64,000 nucleotides of DNA from Lachnospiraceae bacterium (GTDB lineage: Bacteria; Bacillota; Clostridia; Lachnospirales; Lachnospiraceae), in the NCBI GenBank assembly GCA_017626325.1, contig JAGAIZ010000043.1, forward strand, positions 1 to 64,000, read 5' to 3'. A model generated the notes under the pieces. That model was not told the origin of the DNA and did no database searches. It saw only the letters and a program-made list of their open reading frames with translations. Each line of letters opens with the position of its first letter. Position 1 is the stretch's first letter. Made by a program: the position numbers and the translations under genes. Below are positions 45,647 through 54,064 of this stretch, one piece after another.

Positions 45647-46288
45647 ATGACGAAGAAACAATTAGCGCTTGCGGTGATAGAAAGACTGAAAGAAGAGTAT
45701 CCTGATGCGGGGTGTACGCTGGATTATAATGAGGCGTGGAAGCTTCTGGTCAGCGTGAGGCTGGCGGCTCAGTGTACGGATGCCAGAGTGAATGTGGTAG
45801 TAGAGAAGCTGTATGAGAAGTTCCCGGATGTTGATGCGCTGGCGGCGGCGCCGGTGGAGGAGATTGAACAGATCGTGCATCCCTGCGGTTTGGGAAACAG
45901 TAAGGCGAGAGATATCAGCGCGTGTATGAAGATGCTGAAGGAAGAATACGGCGGAAAGGTGCCGGATGATTTTGACGCGTTATTAAGGCTTCCGGGGGTG
46001 GGGCGCAAAAGCGCTAATCTGATCATGGGCGACGTATTCGGCAAGCCTGCGATTGTCACGGATACCCATTGTATCCGCATCTGCAACAGAATCGGTCTGG
46101 TAGATAACATCAGGGAGCCGAAGAAGGTGGAGATGGCATTGTGGAAGATTGTTCCGCCGGAAGAAGGAAGCGATCTGTGTCACAGGCTGGTATATCACGG
46201 CAGGGCGGTATGTACCGCCCGGACGAAGCCATACTGTGATAAATGTTGTCTTAAGGATATTTGTAAGAGTGCGGGAAAGGATCTGTGA
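45647..46288 (+). CDS. nth: endonuclease III
   Basis: 213 residues. The helix-hairpin-helix LRLPGVGRKSANLIMG carries the catalytic Lys, and VTDTHCIRICNRIGL the catalytic Asp. The C-terminal cluster motif reads C-x7-C-x2-C-x5-C (CTARTKPYCDKCCLKDIC), one residue longer in the first gap than the usual C-x6-C. It removes oxidised pyrimidines. GAGGGAG lies before the ATG. Confidence 0.95.
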   Translation: MTKKQLALAVIERLKEEYPDAGCTLDYNEAWKLLVSVRLAAQCTDARVNVVVEKLYEKFPDVDALAAAPVEEIEQIVHPCGLGNSKARDISACMKMLKEEYGGKVPDDFDALLRLPGVGRKSANLIMGDVFGKPAIVTDTHCIRICNRIGLVDNIREPKKVEMALWKIVPPEEGSDLCHRLVYHGRAVCTARTKPYCDKCCLKDICKSAGKDL

Positions 46289-46324
46289 TTTGTGTAAGAA
46301 CCGTCCGGAGAAGGGAAAAAGAAG

Positions 46325-47125
46325 ATGAAGCTTACGATGTTGGGCACTGGCATGGCAATGGTCACGAAGTGCTATAATACCTGTTTTGCGCTGCAGGACC
46401 AAGGAGAGACGTTCTTAGTGGACGGCGGCGGAGGCAATACTATATTGAAACGGCTTGAAGAGGCGGAGATCGACTATAAGTCTGTACACCATATTTTTAT
46501 TACCCATAAGCACATCGACCATATCATGGGGATTGTATGGATGATCCGCAGAATTGGCCAGGGTATCAATAAAGGCGAGTATACGGGAAATGTGACTGTT
46601 TACGGACATGATGAAGTGATCGGGATTCTTCGCAACATGGTATTTGCGCTTTTGCAGAATAAGGTCACGAAGCATATTGACAGCAGGATCTGTCTGCGTG
46701 TAGTGGAAGATGGGGAGGAAACCGGGATACTGGGCTGTCGGACGGCTTTTTTTGACATACATTCTACGAAGGATAAGCAGTTTGGGTTCAGTATATACTA
46801 TGACGGAGAACATAAACTGACCTGCTGCGGCGATGAACCATATAATGACTGTAATAGTCAATATGTGGAAAGCAGTACATGGCTGATGCTTGAGGCGTTC
46901 TGCATGTATCGGGACGCGGATATTTTCAAACCCTATGAGAAACATCATACTACGGTGAAAGAAGCCTGTGAGCAGGCGGAGAAGCTGAGAATCCCTAATT
47001 TGCTCCTGTACCATACGGAAGACAGCCATATAGCGCAGCGTAAAGCGTTGTATACGGCGGAGGGATGTCTGTATTATCACGGAAATCTCTGTGTGCCGGA
47101 TGATTTGGAAAGCTATGAGTTATGA
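46325..47125 (+). CDS. metallo-beta-lactamase-fold hydrolase (RNase Z-like)
   Basis: 266 residues. LTMLGTGMAMVTKCYNTCF at the start, the metal motif ITHKHIDHIMGI, then CCGDEPYND and a late His region (LLYHTEDSH). It is shorter than true RNase Z and lacks an obvious exosite arm, so a nuclease or ester hydrolase role is open. The ATG follows GGGAAAAAGAAG. The next gene overlaps its end by 11 bases. Confidence 0.85.
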   Translation: MKLTMLGTGMAMVTKCYNTCFALQDQGETFLVDGGGGNTILKRLEEAEIDYKSVHHIFITHKHIDHIMGIVWMIRRIGQGINKGEYTGNVTVYGHDEVIGILRNMVFALLQNKVTKHIDSRICLRVVEDGEETGILGCRTAFFDIHSTKDKQFGFSIYYDGEHKLTCCGDEPYNDCNSQYVESSTWLMLEAFCMYRDADIFKPYEKHHTTVKEACEQAEKLRIPNLLLYHTEDSHIAQRKALYTAEGCLYYHGNLCVPDDLESYEL

Positions 47126-47798
47126 GAATCATTTCTTTGAAACTGCATTATCGAATTTCGCTTTGGATGCGGCATGCGGCGGCGCTGTCCGTCATTTGAC
47201 GAAGCTTGGATATACGTTAGATCAGATCGTGGACAGATTGGACTATCCCGCGCCGCGCGCCAAAGTACGCAGGATAATGATGGAGTATCTGTACGAAAGC
47301 AGGGTCTTATTGCGGGAGGAACCTTCTGAAGCGCTTCTGGCGGCGCCTGCAGCTTATGTGCAGGAGCAGGACGCGTATGGGAGAAGGAGCATTCGCAGGA
47401 TAGATGGTGACCGAAGAAGTCAATTTGGAATGACATCCGTGCCGGATTTGTCATCTGTGTCAGATTATGTACAAGAGCGTAAAATACGGCATTCGGAAGA
47501 CATATTATGGAAAGAGACCAGATATGTTCCGGAACGTGACCGGAAACTGACAGTTGTGTTACATCAGAAGTGCGAAGAAAATGGCGAGATGTACAGCTAT
47601 ATATCCTGTCAATTCGGAAACCTGCAATGCCTGAATAAGCGTCAAAGAGATTATCTGGAAGGACTGTGCTTTGACGCACCAATAGTATATCACAGACTGG
47701 ATCAGCGTATGAGAGAAATCATCCCGAAGCTGTATGAGGCAGGAGAATATCACGGGAGCGCGTATTTCATCAGAACCAGAGAACGGATGGAACTTTAA
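47115..47798 (+). CDS. uncharacterised protein, coupled to the metallo-hydrolase
   Basis: 227 residues starting MSYENHFFETALSNFALDAA. The N-terminal 65 residues look like a small DNA-binding or adaptor helix bundle (HLTKLGYTLDQIVDRLDYP, then VRRIMMEYLYESRVLL). The C-terminal part is mixed, with KLTVVLHQKCEENGEMYSYI and LNKRQRDYLEGLC. I do not recognise the family. GGAAAG lies just before the ATG and the gene overlaps the metallo-hydrolase end, so the two products may work together. Confidence 0.65.
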   Translation: MSYENHFFETALSNFALDAACGGAVRHLTKLGYTLDQIVDRLDYPAPRAKVRRIMMEYLYESRVLLREEPSEALLAAPAAYVQEQDAYGRRSIRRIDGDRRSQFGMTSVPDLSSVSDYVQERKIRHSEDILWKETRYVPERDRKLTVVLHQKCEENGEMYSYISCQFGNLQCLNKRQRDYLEGLCFDAPIVYHRLDQRMREIIPKLYEAGEYHGSAYFIRTRERMEL

Positions 47799-47834
47799 AA
47801 CAAGAAAATAGAAAGCAGAAAAGAGAGAGAAAGC

Positions 47835-49124
47835 ATGAAAGATTATATAGAGTCTCTGTTTCAGTTCATTGACGGCAGCCCCACCTGCTATCAGGCAGTT
47901 GACCGGATTGGAAAACGTCTTGCGCAGGCTGGTTACCGGGAATTATCGGAAAAGGAGCCCTGGCAGATTGCGGCAGGAGAAAGGTATTATGTGAAACGGA
48001 ACGATTCTTCGCTGATTGCCTTTTCCATTCCGAAGCAAAAGGAGACGGAAGCACTGAGCAAAGGATTTCATATCGTGGCGGCGCACAGTGATTCACCCTG
48101 TTTTAAATTAAAGGAAAAACCGGAGCTTACCGTGGAGAAGCAATATCTAAAGTGGAATGTGGAGAAATACGGCGGTATGATCCTGTCTTCCTGGCTGGAC
48201 CGGCCACTGTCCGTTGCCGGCAGGGTCGTGGTGAAAGAACAGGAGAAGATGGTGACTAAGCTAGTCAATATAGAACGGGATGTGGCAGTAATTCCCAATC
48301 TGGCAATTCATATGAACCGTGATATGAATAAGGGTGTTGAATATAACCCGCAGATCGATATGCAGCCATGTGTCGGGAGCATTGGAGACCAGGGCGGATA
48401 TTTGAAGCTGTTGGCAGAAGAAGCCGGTGTGGAGGAACGTGATATTCTGGGGCAGGATATTTTCCTGTATAATAGAGACCGCTGTAAAAGAGTGGGGATA
48501 GAAGAAGAGTGGATCTGCGGTCCGAGACTGGATGATCTGGAATGTGTCTATGGGGCGCTGGAGGCTTTGCTCTTAAGCGAAAGCCTGAGCGGGGATTATA
48601 TCAATATGCTGGCGGTTTTTGATAACGAAGAAGTGGGAAGCGGTACGAAGCAGGGAGCCGACTCGACGTTTCTCAAAGATGTGCTTGCACGCATCCGGTC
48701 AGGACTGCACATAGGAGAAGAACATTACCAGTGTATGCTGGCGGACAGTTTCCTGATTTCGGCGGATAACGCGCATGCCGTACACCCCAATCATCCTGAA
48801 AAAGCGGATCCGGAGAATAAGCCGTATCTGAATGAAGGAATTGTGATTAAATTTCATGGTTCTCAGCGCTATGCAACCGACGCGTATTCGGCGGCGGTGA
48901 TGAAGGATATCTGTCATCAGGCACAGGTCCCGTATCAGGTCTATGCGAACCGTTCCGATATCATAGGAGGCAGTACGCTGGGTAATATATTGATGGCACA
49001 GGTGTCTGTGAACACGGTAGATATCGGACTGCCGCAGCTTGCCATGCATTCCGCCTGTGAAACGGCAGGGGCGAAGGATATAGAATATCTGATCCGTGCG
49101 CTGCAGGCGTTCTATCAAAGATAA
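47835..49124 (+). CDS. M18-family aminopeptidase
   Basis: 429 residues. Zinc ligand motifs of the M18 family are seen: FHIVAAHSDSPCFKLK, GPRLDDLECVYGALEALL, AVFDNEEVGSGTKQGADS, DNAHAVHPNHPEK and QLAMHSACETAG. It is a cytosolic metallo-aminopeptidase preferring acidic or neutral N termini. AGAGAGAGAAAG precedes the ATG. It may end the unit that starts with nth. Confidence 0.95.
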   Translation: MKDYIESLFQFIDGSPTCYQAVDRIGKRLAQAGYRELSEKEPWQIAAGERYYVKRNDSSLIAFSIPKQKETEALSKGFHIVAAHSDSPCFKLKEKPELTVEKQYLKWNVEKYGGMILSSWLDRPLSVAGRVVVKEQEKMVTKLVNIERDVAVIPNLAIHMNRDMNKGVEYNPQIDMQPCVGSIGDQGGYLKLLAEEAGVEERDILGQDIFLYNRDRCKRVGIEEEWICGPRLDDLECVYGALEALLLSESLSGDYINMLAVFDNEEVGSGTKQGADSTFLKDVLARIRSGLHIGEEHYQCMLADSFLISADNAHAVHPNHPEKADPENKPYLNEGIVIKFHGSQRYATDAYSAAVMKDICHQAQVPYQVYANRSDIIGGSTLGNILMAQVSVNTVDIGLPQLAMHSACETAGAKDIEYLIRALQAFYQR

Positions 49125-49134
49125 GAGCGGGGAT

Positions 49135-49206
49135 GCAGGATACGCTGTGACAGTGTTGCATCAGCGGAATGCAGGATGCGTTGTCACAGCGTTACATCAG
49201 CGGAAT
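49135..49206. repeat. two 36 bp tandem repeats between convergent genes
   Basis: Units at 49135-49170 and 49171-49206 share GCAGGAT(A/G)CG and end in CATCAGCGGAAT. The second covers the last codons of the minus-strand AraC gene. There are no spacers, so this is not CRISPR. Confidence 0.75.
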
Positions 49207-50199
49207 GCTGAAAGGGCTGCCATTATCTTCCGCGTTGGACAGAAGCTTGTGCGTTCTGTAATAGGTGGGAGTACATCCCAGATATTTTTTAAACAGCTTG
49301 TTAAAATAGCTTGTGTTATTAAAACCTACAGAAGAAGCCAGGTCTGCGATGGACATGCATGCGTTTGGCACATCTGACATTTTCCTGGTTGCTTCGAAGA
49401 TACGGTACTTCATCAGGTATTCGAAGGGCGTCATCTGCAGAGTGCGGGAAAAGCACCGGCAGCATTCGCTCTTGCTGATATGCACGCTGGAGGCTATTTC
49501 TTCCAGCGAAATAGGTTCGGCGTGATGCGTTCGGATGTAAAGCATTGCCTGTTTGACACGCTGCTCGTCCAGAGAAGTATGGACGGACGGCGCGGGGGTC
49601 GTGTTCATCTGCGGCAGCCGGCTGACCAGCTCCGCCCAGAAACGGCACAAATGTCCCTTTGTGGCGATTTCGTAGCCGAAGGATTTGGTTACATTAGCGG
49701 CAATCGCGTCATTTAAAGCGTCGATCATACGCTCGTGCCAGGAATTGTTCTCGTTTAATACCATGACCTTAAATAGCTGGGAATTCTGTATGGGCAGCAG
49801 GAAACGCGCATGGAGGGAACTGGCCTTATATCCAAACAAAAACTCCGGGTGAAATACAATAGAATAGAAGGTACAGTTCTTATTGTCCAGAGAGTAGATG
49901 GAATGCATCACGTTCTGGTTGATGATAATGCCCTGTCCCGGCTCAATTTTGTAGGTGGAATCATCGGTCGATATCTCTGCCACACCGTCGTTAATAATAA
50001 TAATTTCCATTTCTTCATGCCAGTGCCATCGGATCCGGTTCATGTAGGATTTGCGCAGATCCAGATAGTAGACGCTGACAGGATAGTCCAGCGTACCGAA
50101 TTCCTTTTTCTCATACAGATTCTCATAAGTCTCGATCGGATCCTGTCCGGATTCTATTTGTTCTGTTTTCACATCGATGACAGTCAGTGTGTTATCCAT
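49192..50199 (-). CDS. AraC-family transcriptional regulator with cupin sensor
   Basis: 335 residues from the ATG at 50199. The N-terminal cupin-like domain (about 55-190) has IRWHWHEEMEIIIINDG and IEPGQGIIINQNVMHSIY. The C-terminal AraC domain (about 230-325) has two helix-turn-helix parts: ISLEEIASSVHISKSECCRCF and MSIADLASSVGFNNTSYFNKLF, ending GCTPTYYR. It probably senses a sugar or small ligand. The longer frame to 50352 lacks family content and lies in the leader. No obvious target operon is adjacent, since the gene to the right is a broken protease. Confidence 0.9.
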   Translation of the reverse strand: MDNTLTVIDVKTEQIESGQDPIETYENLYEKKEFGTLDYPVSVYYLDLRKSYMNRIRWHWHEEMEIIIINDGVAEISTDDSTYKIEPGQGIIINQNVMHSIYSLDNKNCTFYSIVFHPEFLFGYKASSLHARFLLPIQNSQLFKVMVLNENNSWHERMIDALNDAIAANVTKSFGYEIATKGHLCRFWAELVSRLPQMNTTPAPSVHTSLDEQRVKQAMLYIRTHHAEPISLEEIASSVHISKSECCRCFSRTLQMTPFEYLMKYRIFEATRKMSDVPNACMSIADLASSVGFNNTSYFNKLFKKYLGCTPTYYRTHKLLSNAEDNGSPFSIPLM

Positions 50200-50333
50200 A
50201 ATAGATGCCCTTATCCCTGGTTGTTGTTTTCTTCCTGTGCACAGCGCATTCTGTTTTGATACAGACTGCCTTTCATACAGTCTTCGGTACCATTCGTGCC
50301 GTATTATGCGTGGTTTGTGATATTTGTAGAAAT

Positions 50334-50362
50334 ATATTAGCATATGATACATGCGGAGTCAA
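50334..50362 (-). promoter_or_regulatory. promoter of the AraC gene (minus strand)
   Basis: On the minus strand TTGACT, 17 bases, TAATAT. The leader is about 130 bases. The rest of the 336-base gap between the AraC start and 50536 is AT-rich and holds only this promoter and the one at 50466. Confidence 0.7.
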
Positions 50363-50465
50363 AACAAAAATAGAGAAGAAAACAGGTTGAAAAATTGAGT
50401 AAAAACGTAAGAAAAAGCGGAAAACAATGATTTTGCAGGCACAAAGAAAGCAACCGGAAAGTGTG

Positions 50466-50494
50466 CTCACATAATATACTTATAAAACTATAAT
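50466..50494 (+). promoter_or_regulatory. promoter of the interrupted protease gene
   Basis: CTCACA, 17 bases, TATAAT. The -10 box is perfect, the -35 box weak. It drives the gene that the mobile element interrupts, and could also read into the element's left end. Confidence 0.55.
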
Positions 50495-50535
50495 AGCGTC
50501 GATGGGGATGATAGCATTGGCGGTGGTGTGAAAGT

Positions 50536-50949
50536 ATGGATTCCCAGAAAAACGAAAACCTGTTAAATCTGGCGCTGAACACGCCGGCGGTTCAGCGGGA
50601 ACAGTCGCTGGAACTGAATGTTGGATATGATACGGAGGAAAAAACCTGGGAGGTAATCGTGAAATATCACGGTTCGCTGCAGGAACTGGCGGCGAGAAGG
50701 ATTGTCGTGGAGGAATTGATTGCAGGTTATGCAATCTTAACTGTACCGGAATCCGAGATGGCGGTTCTGGCACAAACGGAGCAGATTGAATATGTAGAGA
50801 AACCCAAGCGGCTGTTTTTCTCTGATATAGCGGGAAATACGGCTGCCTGCTTTGCGCCGGGCAGTATGCTGTCGCGGCAGTTGACAGGAAAAGGGGTGTT
50901 GGTGGCAGTGATTGATTCCGGGGAGCGTGTTATTATAATGTCAAGTTAG
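50536..50949 (+). pseudogene. subtilase (S8) gene cut by the mobile element
   Basis: The open frame gives 137 residues. Residues about 1-90 are a prodomain-like beta/alpha region typical of Clostridia S8 proteases (PAVQREQSLELNVGYD, AGYAILTVPE, YVEKPKRLFF). The catalytic domain begins LTGKGVLVAVIDSG with the catalytic Asp, then homology stops abruptly and the frame runs into ERVIIMSS and a stop at 50949. The junction is near 50921-50924. The rest of the gene should be found at the far end of the element, outside the window. Confidence 0.85.
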
Positions 50950-50978
50950 TAAGAACCCAATGAAATCAAGGGTTCCCG

Positions 50979-51218
50979 CTGATTTAGTCCTACGAAAAAA
51001 TGCCAAATCAAAGGTTATTTTGAGTTAGGATGAGCTCATTTTATAATTCAGAAAACGGAACTTGCATTTATTTAACACGCAGTATTTTTGGTTTTGGCAA
51101 CAGGCATTTTATGCCTTAAAAACTGAATATTGTAAATTTAGATAGGACTAAATTAGCTTTTGACCAAAGTTTTGGTAACAGTGTTTGCTGTTCTTTGGAC
51201 TTGCTGACTTAGTCCTAC
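50979..51218. repeat. repeated TTTAGTCCTA sites at the element's left end
   Basis: CTGATTTAGTCCTAC at 50979-50993 and CTGACTTAGTCCTAC at 51204-51218 are direct copies. TAGGACTAAATT at 51143-51154 is an inverted copy. They occupy the gene-free 300 bases between the broken protease and the first element gene, as recombinase or excisionase arm sites do. Confidence 0.6.
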
Positions 51219-51247
51219 TTTTTTTGCCCGGAAAAGGAGGAGATAGT

Positions 51248-51640
51248 TTGGCAATGACAAAGCAAGAGTTAATTGAGTTCCTGAATGAACTGGTGGAATT
51301 AGCCGGTGAAGAAAACAAGACAAGAGCAGTTTTAGTAAAAGAAAAGTTTATCCGTGACTTTGAAAAAAGTTATGAGTTTGAAAAGGAGGCTGAAAAGGAA
51401 ATATCATATCTGCCGCCGCATTATATAGCAGCTATGCCGGATGCAGTGCAGGAAGAAATCAGGCAGAAAGTAATAGCGGCACTTACGGAGCATGGTGAGT
51501 GTACTCCGGAGAATGTTCAGAGAGCGATGGATTCCAAAATCTACGATTTAAGTGAGCTGATAGACATACGGGAGTATGTAGAGCGTATGGAAGAAGAACA
51601 GCGTAAGAAGTCTGAACAGAGCAGGAGGGGCAGCAGATGA
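51248..51640 (+). CDS. hypothetical ICE protein
   Basis: 130 residues from TTG 51248 (AAGGAGGAG just upstream); the ATG at 51254 is an alternative. It is helical and charged (TKQELIEFLNELVELAGEEN), with a mid-region EKEISYLPPHYIAAMPDAVQ and a Lys/Arg-rich end. There is no membrane segment. I do not recognise the family. First gene of the element's packed plus-strand array; its stop overlaps the next start as ATGA. Confidence 0.65.
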   Translation: MAMTKQELIEFLNELVELAGEENKTRAVLVKEKFIRDFEKSYEFEKEAEKEISYLPPHYIAAMPDAVQEEIRQKVIAALTEHGECTPENVQRAMDSKIYDLSELIDIREYVERMEEEQRKKSEQSRRGSR

Positions 51641-51786
51641 TAAAGATTATATTAGGATTGGCGGTTATCGCAGTAGTGGTTACATTCTTTGCTCTTGCAA
51701 AAGCGGCAGGAATGGCAGACAGAAGATTAGAGGAAATACAGAGGCTCACCGCTGAAAGAGAGGCGGGTGCTGTGTATGGGAATTAA
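51637..51786 (+). CDS. small single-span membrane protein (DUF3789-like)
   Basis: 49 residues. A hydrophobic N-terminal segment (about 3-22, IILGLAVIAVVVTFFALAKA) is followed by a charged helix. Size and layout resemble DUF3789 proteins of ICEs. It overlaps the genes on both sides by a few bases, which supports real translation. Confidence 0.6.
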   Translation: MIKIILGLAVIAVVVTFFALAKAAGMADRRLEEIQRLTAEREAGAVYGN

Positions 51787-52048
51787 CGTAAAGGTACAGA
51801 AGTCTCCGAAACCGAGAGATATTGTGACAGCAGAGGCAAGACTGGAGCGAGATTTGAAAAGTTGTATGCGATGCAGATATTTTTACGGTAATAATAGCCA
51901 ATGTATTGCAAAAAAATGTGTCAAAGAAGAAATGAAAAAGCCGGAAATAAAGGAGGAAGCAAAGAAAAATAAATGCTATGAGTGTCCTTACCCACAGACA
52001 GATGGGTATTGCTTCCCTTGTATGAAGGAACTGCTTGGGAAAACATAA
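51776..52048 (+). CDS. Cys-rich small protein, probable metal-binding
   Basis: 90 residues. Two Cys clusters are seen: CMRCRYFYGNNSQCIAKKC in the middle and CYECPYPQTDGYCFPC near the end, likely zinc-binding. A Lys-rich stretch separates them. The ATG at 51776 overlaps the previous stop. The family is not recognised; a role in element regulation or DNA binding is possible. Confidence 0.6.
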   Translation: MGINVKVQKSPKPRDIVTAEARLERDLKSCMRCRYFYGNNSQCIAKKCVKEEMKKPEIKEEAKKNKCYECPYPQTDGYCFPCMKELLGKT

Positions 52049-52065
52049 GAAAAGAGGTGATTGCT

Positions 52066-52482
52066 ATGGCAAGGTCTAAGCTGACTGTAGAGGAAAGAAA
52101 GCAGCGACGGTATGAAAAATCAGAGGAATATAGGAAAAAGGTATTAAGATTTACCTTACAGTTTAATCCGAATACAGATATGGAAGCACGAAATTGGTTT
52201 GAGAAAAATGGAAAAAGTGGTGCATATCTGAAACAACTTATAATGAAAGATAAGAAAGAAACAATCCGAGAAACACAGTGGGAGTGTACTTTACGGGGAA
52301 AAATCGGATGCAGGCTTGAAAAGATTATGGCAAGAGAGTATGCGGAAGAAATTACAGAGATTATCTACGGAGAGGTTAGTGATGAAATTAAACAATATGA
52401 TACTTATCCGCATTACAGTAATGATGATGTGAGCAATGCAGTTGAAAGTGTGTTGGTCCGCAGATTAAATAAAAAAATTTGA
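52066..52482 (+). CDS. hypothetical ICE protein, possible DNA-binding
   Basis: 138 residues. A basic N terminus (RSKLTVEERKQRRYEKSEEY) leads to a segment of ribbon-helix-helix type (KVLRFTLQFNPNTDMEARNW, then GKSGAYLKQLIMKD). The C-terminal half is acidic and helical. A role in replication or relaxosome accessory function is possible but not shown. AAGAGG precedes the ATG, and the ParM-like gene starts 19 bases after the stop. Confidence 0.6.
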   Translation: MARSKLTVEERKQRRYEKSEEYRKKVLRFTLQFNPNTDMEARNWFEKNGKSGAYLKQLIMKDKKETIRETQWECTLRGKIGCRLEKIMAREYAEEITEIIYGEVSDEIKQYDTYPHYSNDDVSNAVESVLVRRLNKKI

Positions 52483-52501
52483 TGCTAAGGAGGATACATT
52501 T

Positions 52502-53434
52502 ATGGGTAAACATATTGAAGTAATTGGAATTGACCACGGCTGGTCCGGAATGAAAACGGTAAGTCAGGTATTTACAACCGGAGTAAAGGAGATTACAACG
52601 GAGCCTGCATTTTTCAACAACGTGGTGGAATATAACGGTTCTTATTATAAGGTAGGCGGAAAGCGGCTTGAAGTGAGGGAACTGAAAGTAGAAAATGAAA
52701 ACTTCTACATTCTGACACTTGCGGCAGTGGCAAAGGAACTGAACAGAAGGGGAATGAGAAATGCAGACATTCTCTTATCCGTAGGCTTACCACTGACACG
52801 CTTCGGGGCAGAAAAGCAGGATTTCATTGATTATCTGTCAAAGGAAAGGGAGATTACCTTCCGGTTTGACAATGAGCAGTACCGTATCAGAATCGCAAGG
52901 GTGTCCGTATTTCCACAGTGCTATGCGGCAGTGGCAGACAGAATGAAGGCTCTGCCGAAAAGGGTGGTTGTGGTGGATATTGGAAGCTGGACCATTGACA
53001 TCATGCCGATAGAGGAATCTGCACCGAATGAAGCAGAGTGCATTACCATCAGGGAGGGACTGATTAAGTGTATGAGGTCCATCAATGAGGAATGTATGAG
53101 ACAGTATGGAAAGGAAATTTCCGAGGAGGACATTCAGGAAATCATGCGTACCGGAAAGCACGAAAAACTGCCGGAGAAATACCTGACCATCGTGCAGGAG
53201 TGCTTAAAAGCCTATGTTGATAAAATTTACAATATTCTTCTGGAGCATGGATATAATCTTGAGGTAACGGAGCTTGTGTTTGTCGGCGGCGGTGCAAATG
53301 TGGTGAAGCGTTTTGGCAGCTATGAGGGAAAAAACATTCAGTATATTGAAGATGTCAGGGCAAATGCCAAAGGCTATGAGTATCTTGGAAAGATTTATCT
53401 TTCCACACACAAAAAAGAGTTCGGGGTGGTGTAA
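52502..53434 (+). CDS. ParM/StbA-like actin-family segregation ATPase
   Basis: 310 residues of the actin-like ASKHA fold. Phosphate 1 loop VIGIDHGWSGMKTVS, phosphate 2 VVVVDIGSWTIDIM, and adenosine motif ELVFVGGGANVVKRF are seen, with LLSVGLPLTRFGAEKQDF between. ParM filaments push plasmid copies apart; on ICEs they may stabilise the excised circle. AAGGAGG lies before the ATG. The next gene follows directly (TAA then ATG) and is the likely ParR partner. Confidence 0.87.
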   Translation: MGKHIEVIGIDHGWSGMKTVSQVFTTGVKEITTEPAFFNNVVEYNGSYYKVGGKRLEVRELKVENENFYILTLAAVAKELNRRGMRNADILLSVGLPLTRFGAEKQDFIDYLSKEREITFRFDNEQYRIRIARVSVFPQCYAAVADRMKALPKRVVVVDIGSWTIDIMPIEESAPNEAECITIREGLIKCMRSINEECMRQYGKEISEEDIQEIMRTGKHEKLPEKYLTIVQECLKAYVDKIYNILLEHGYNLEVTELVFVGGGANVVKRFGSYEGKNIQYIEDVRANAKGYEYLGKIYLSTHKKEFGVV

Positions 53435-53857
53435 ATGGGCAGGAGAAAAGAAAACATCGTTTACCACAATATGCGTATGAATCTTGAAAATGAACAGCAT
53501 CGCAGAATACACAAAATACTGCTGGACTTAAATACGGACGTGCATAAATCAGTCAACCAGTTTCTGATAGATGCAACCGATTCCTATATCAGAAAGCTGG
53601 AAGGAAAAGAGCTGACCAATGAAGATACAGGAAAGCAGCAGGAAAGTATTTATGCCACAAAAGAAGATGTGGAAAAAGCGGTAAAGGAAATGAAAGACGA
53701 GATTTTAAGGGAAATGATAAGCATACTGGCTTCTTCCATGTTTGCAGGAAAAGTGGTGCAGATGCCGGAGATAAAAACGGTTACTAAAGATCCGGAAGAA
53801 AAAGAGGAAGATGCAGTGGACGAAACAATGATGGGGCTTGCTTCATCTTGGGGATAA
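53435..53857 (+). CDS. ParR-like partner of the ParM protein
   Basis: 140 residues. The N-terminal 50 residues are of ribbon-helix-helix type (NIVYHNMRMNLENEQHRRIH, then HKSVNQFLIDATDSYI), as in ParR adaptors. A helical linker and an acidic C-terminal tail (DPEEKEEDAVDETMMGL) fit the ParR tail that binds the ParM filament. Starting immediately after parM supports this. The centromere (parC) is not located; the gap before parM is only 19 bases. Confidence 0.7.
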   Translation: MGRRKENIVYHNMRMNLENEQHRRIHKILLDLNTDVHKSVNQFLIDATDSYIRKLEGKELTNEDTGKQQESIYATKEDVEKAVKEMKDEILREMISILASSMFAGKVVQMPEIKTVTKDPEEKEEDAVDETMMGLASSWG

Positions 53858-53873
53858 GAAAGGAGGAACGGTC

Positions 53874-54053
53874 ATGGCAGGAAGAATTTTAAGAAAAACG
53901 GGTGTGGTACTGCTTACCATCTTAAAGGGAGTGCTTCATGCGGTACTGATGATACTGAAGCTGCTTGCGGGTGCGGTAAAACTGTTTTTACTTCTGCTTA
54001 ACTTCGTGGCAAGGATTGTACTGTCTTTCGTTGGAATTTCTGCCAGACCGTAA
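53874..54053 (+). CDS. small hydrophobic membrane protein
   Basis: 59 residues, almost wholly hydrophobic with scattered Lys and Arg (VVLLTILKGVLHAVLMILKL, then LFLLLLNFVARIVLSFVG). One long or two short membrane segments. AAAGGAGG precedes the ATG. Family not recognised. Similar tiny membrane proteins are common in ICE conjugation regions. Confidence 0.6.
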   Translation: MAGRILRKTGVVLLTILKGVLHAVLMILKLLAGAVKLFLLLLNFVARIVLSFVGISARP

Positions 54054-54064
54054 GGGGAGAACTT

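Noticed and set aside
49135..49206. 36 bp repeats as a small CRISPR array
   Set aside because: The length fits but there are no spacers between the units and no cas genes.
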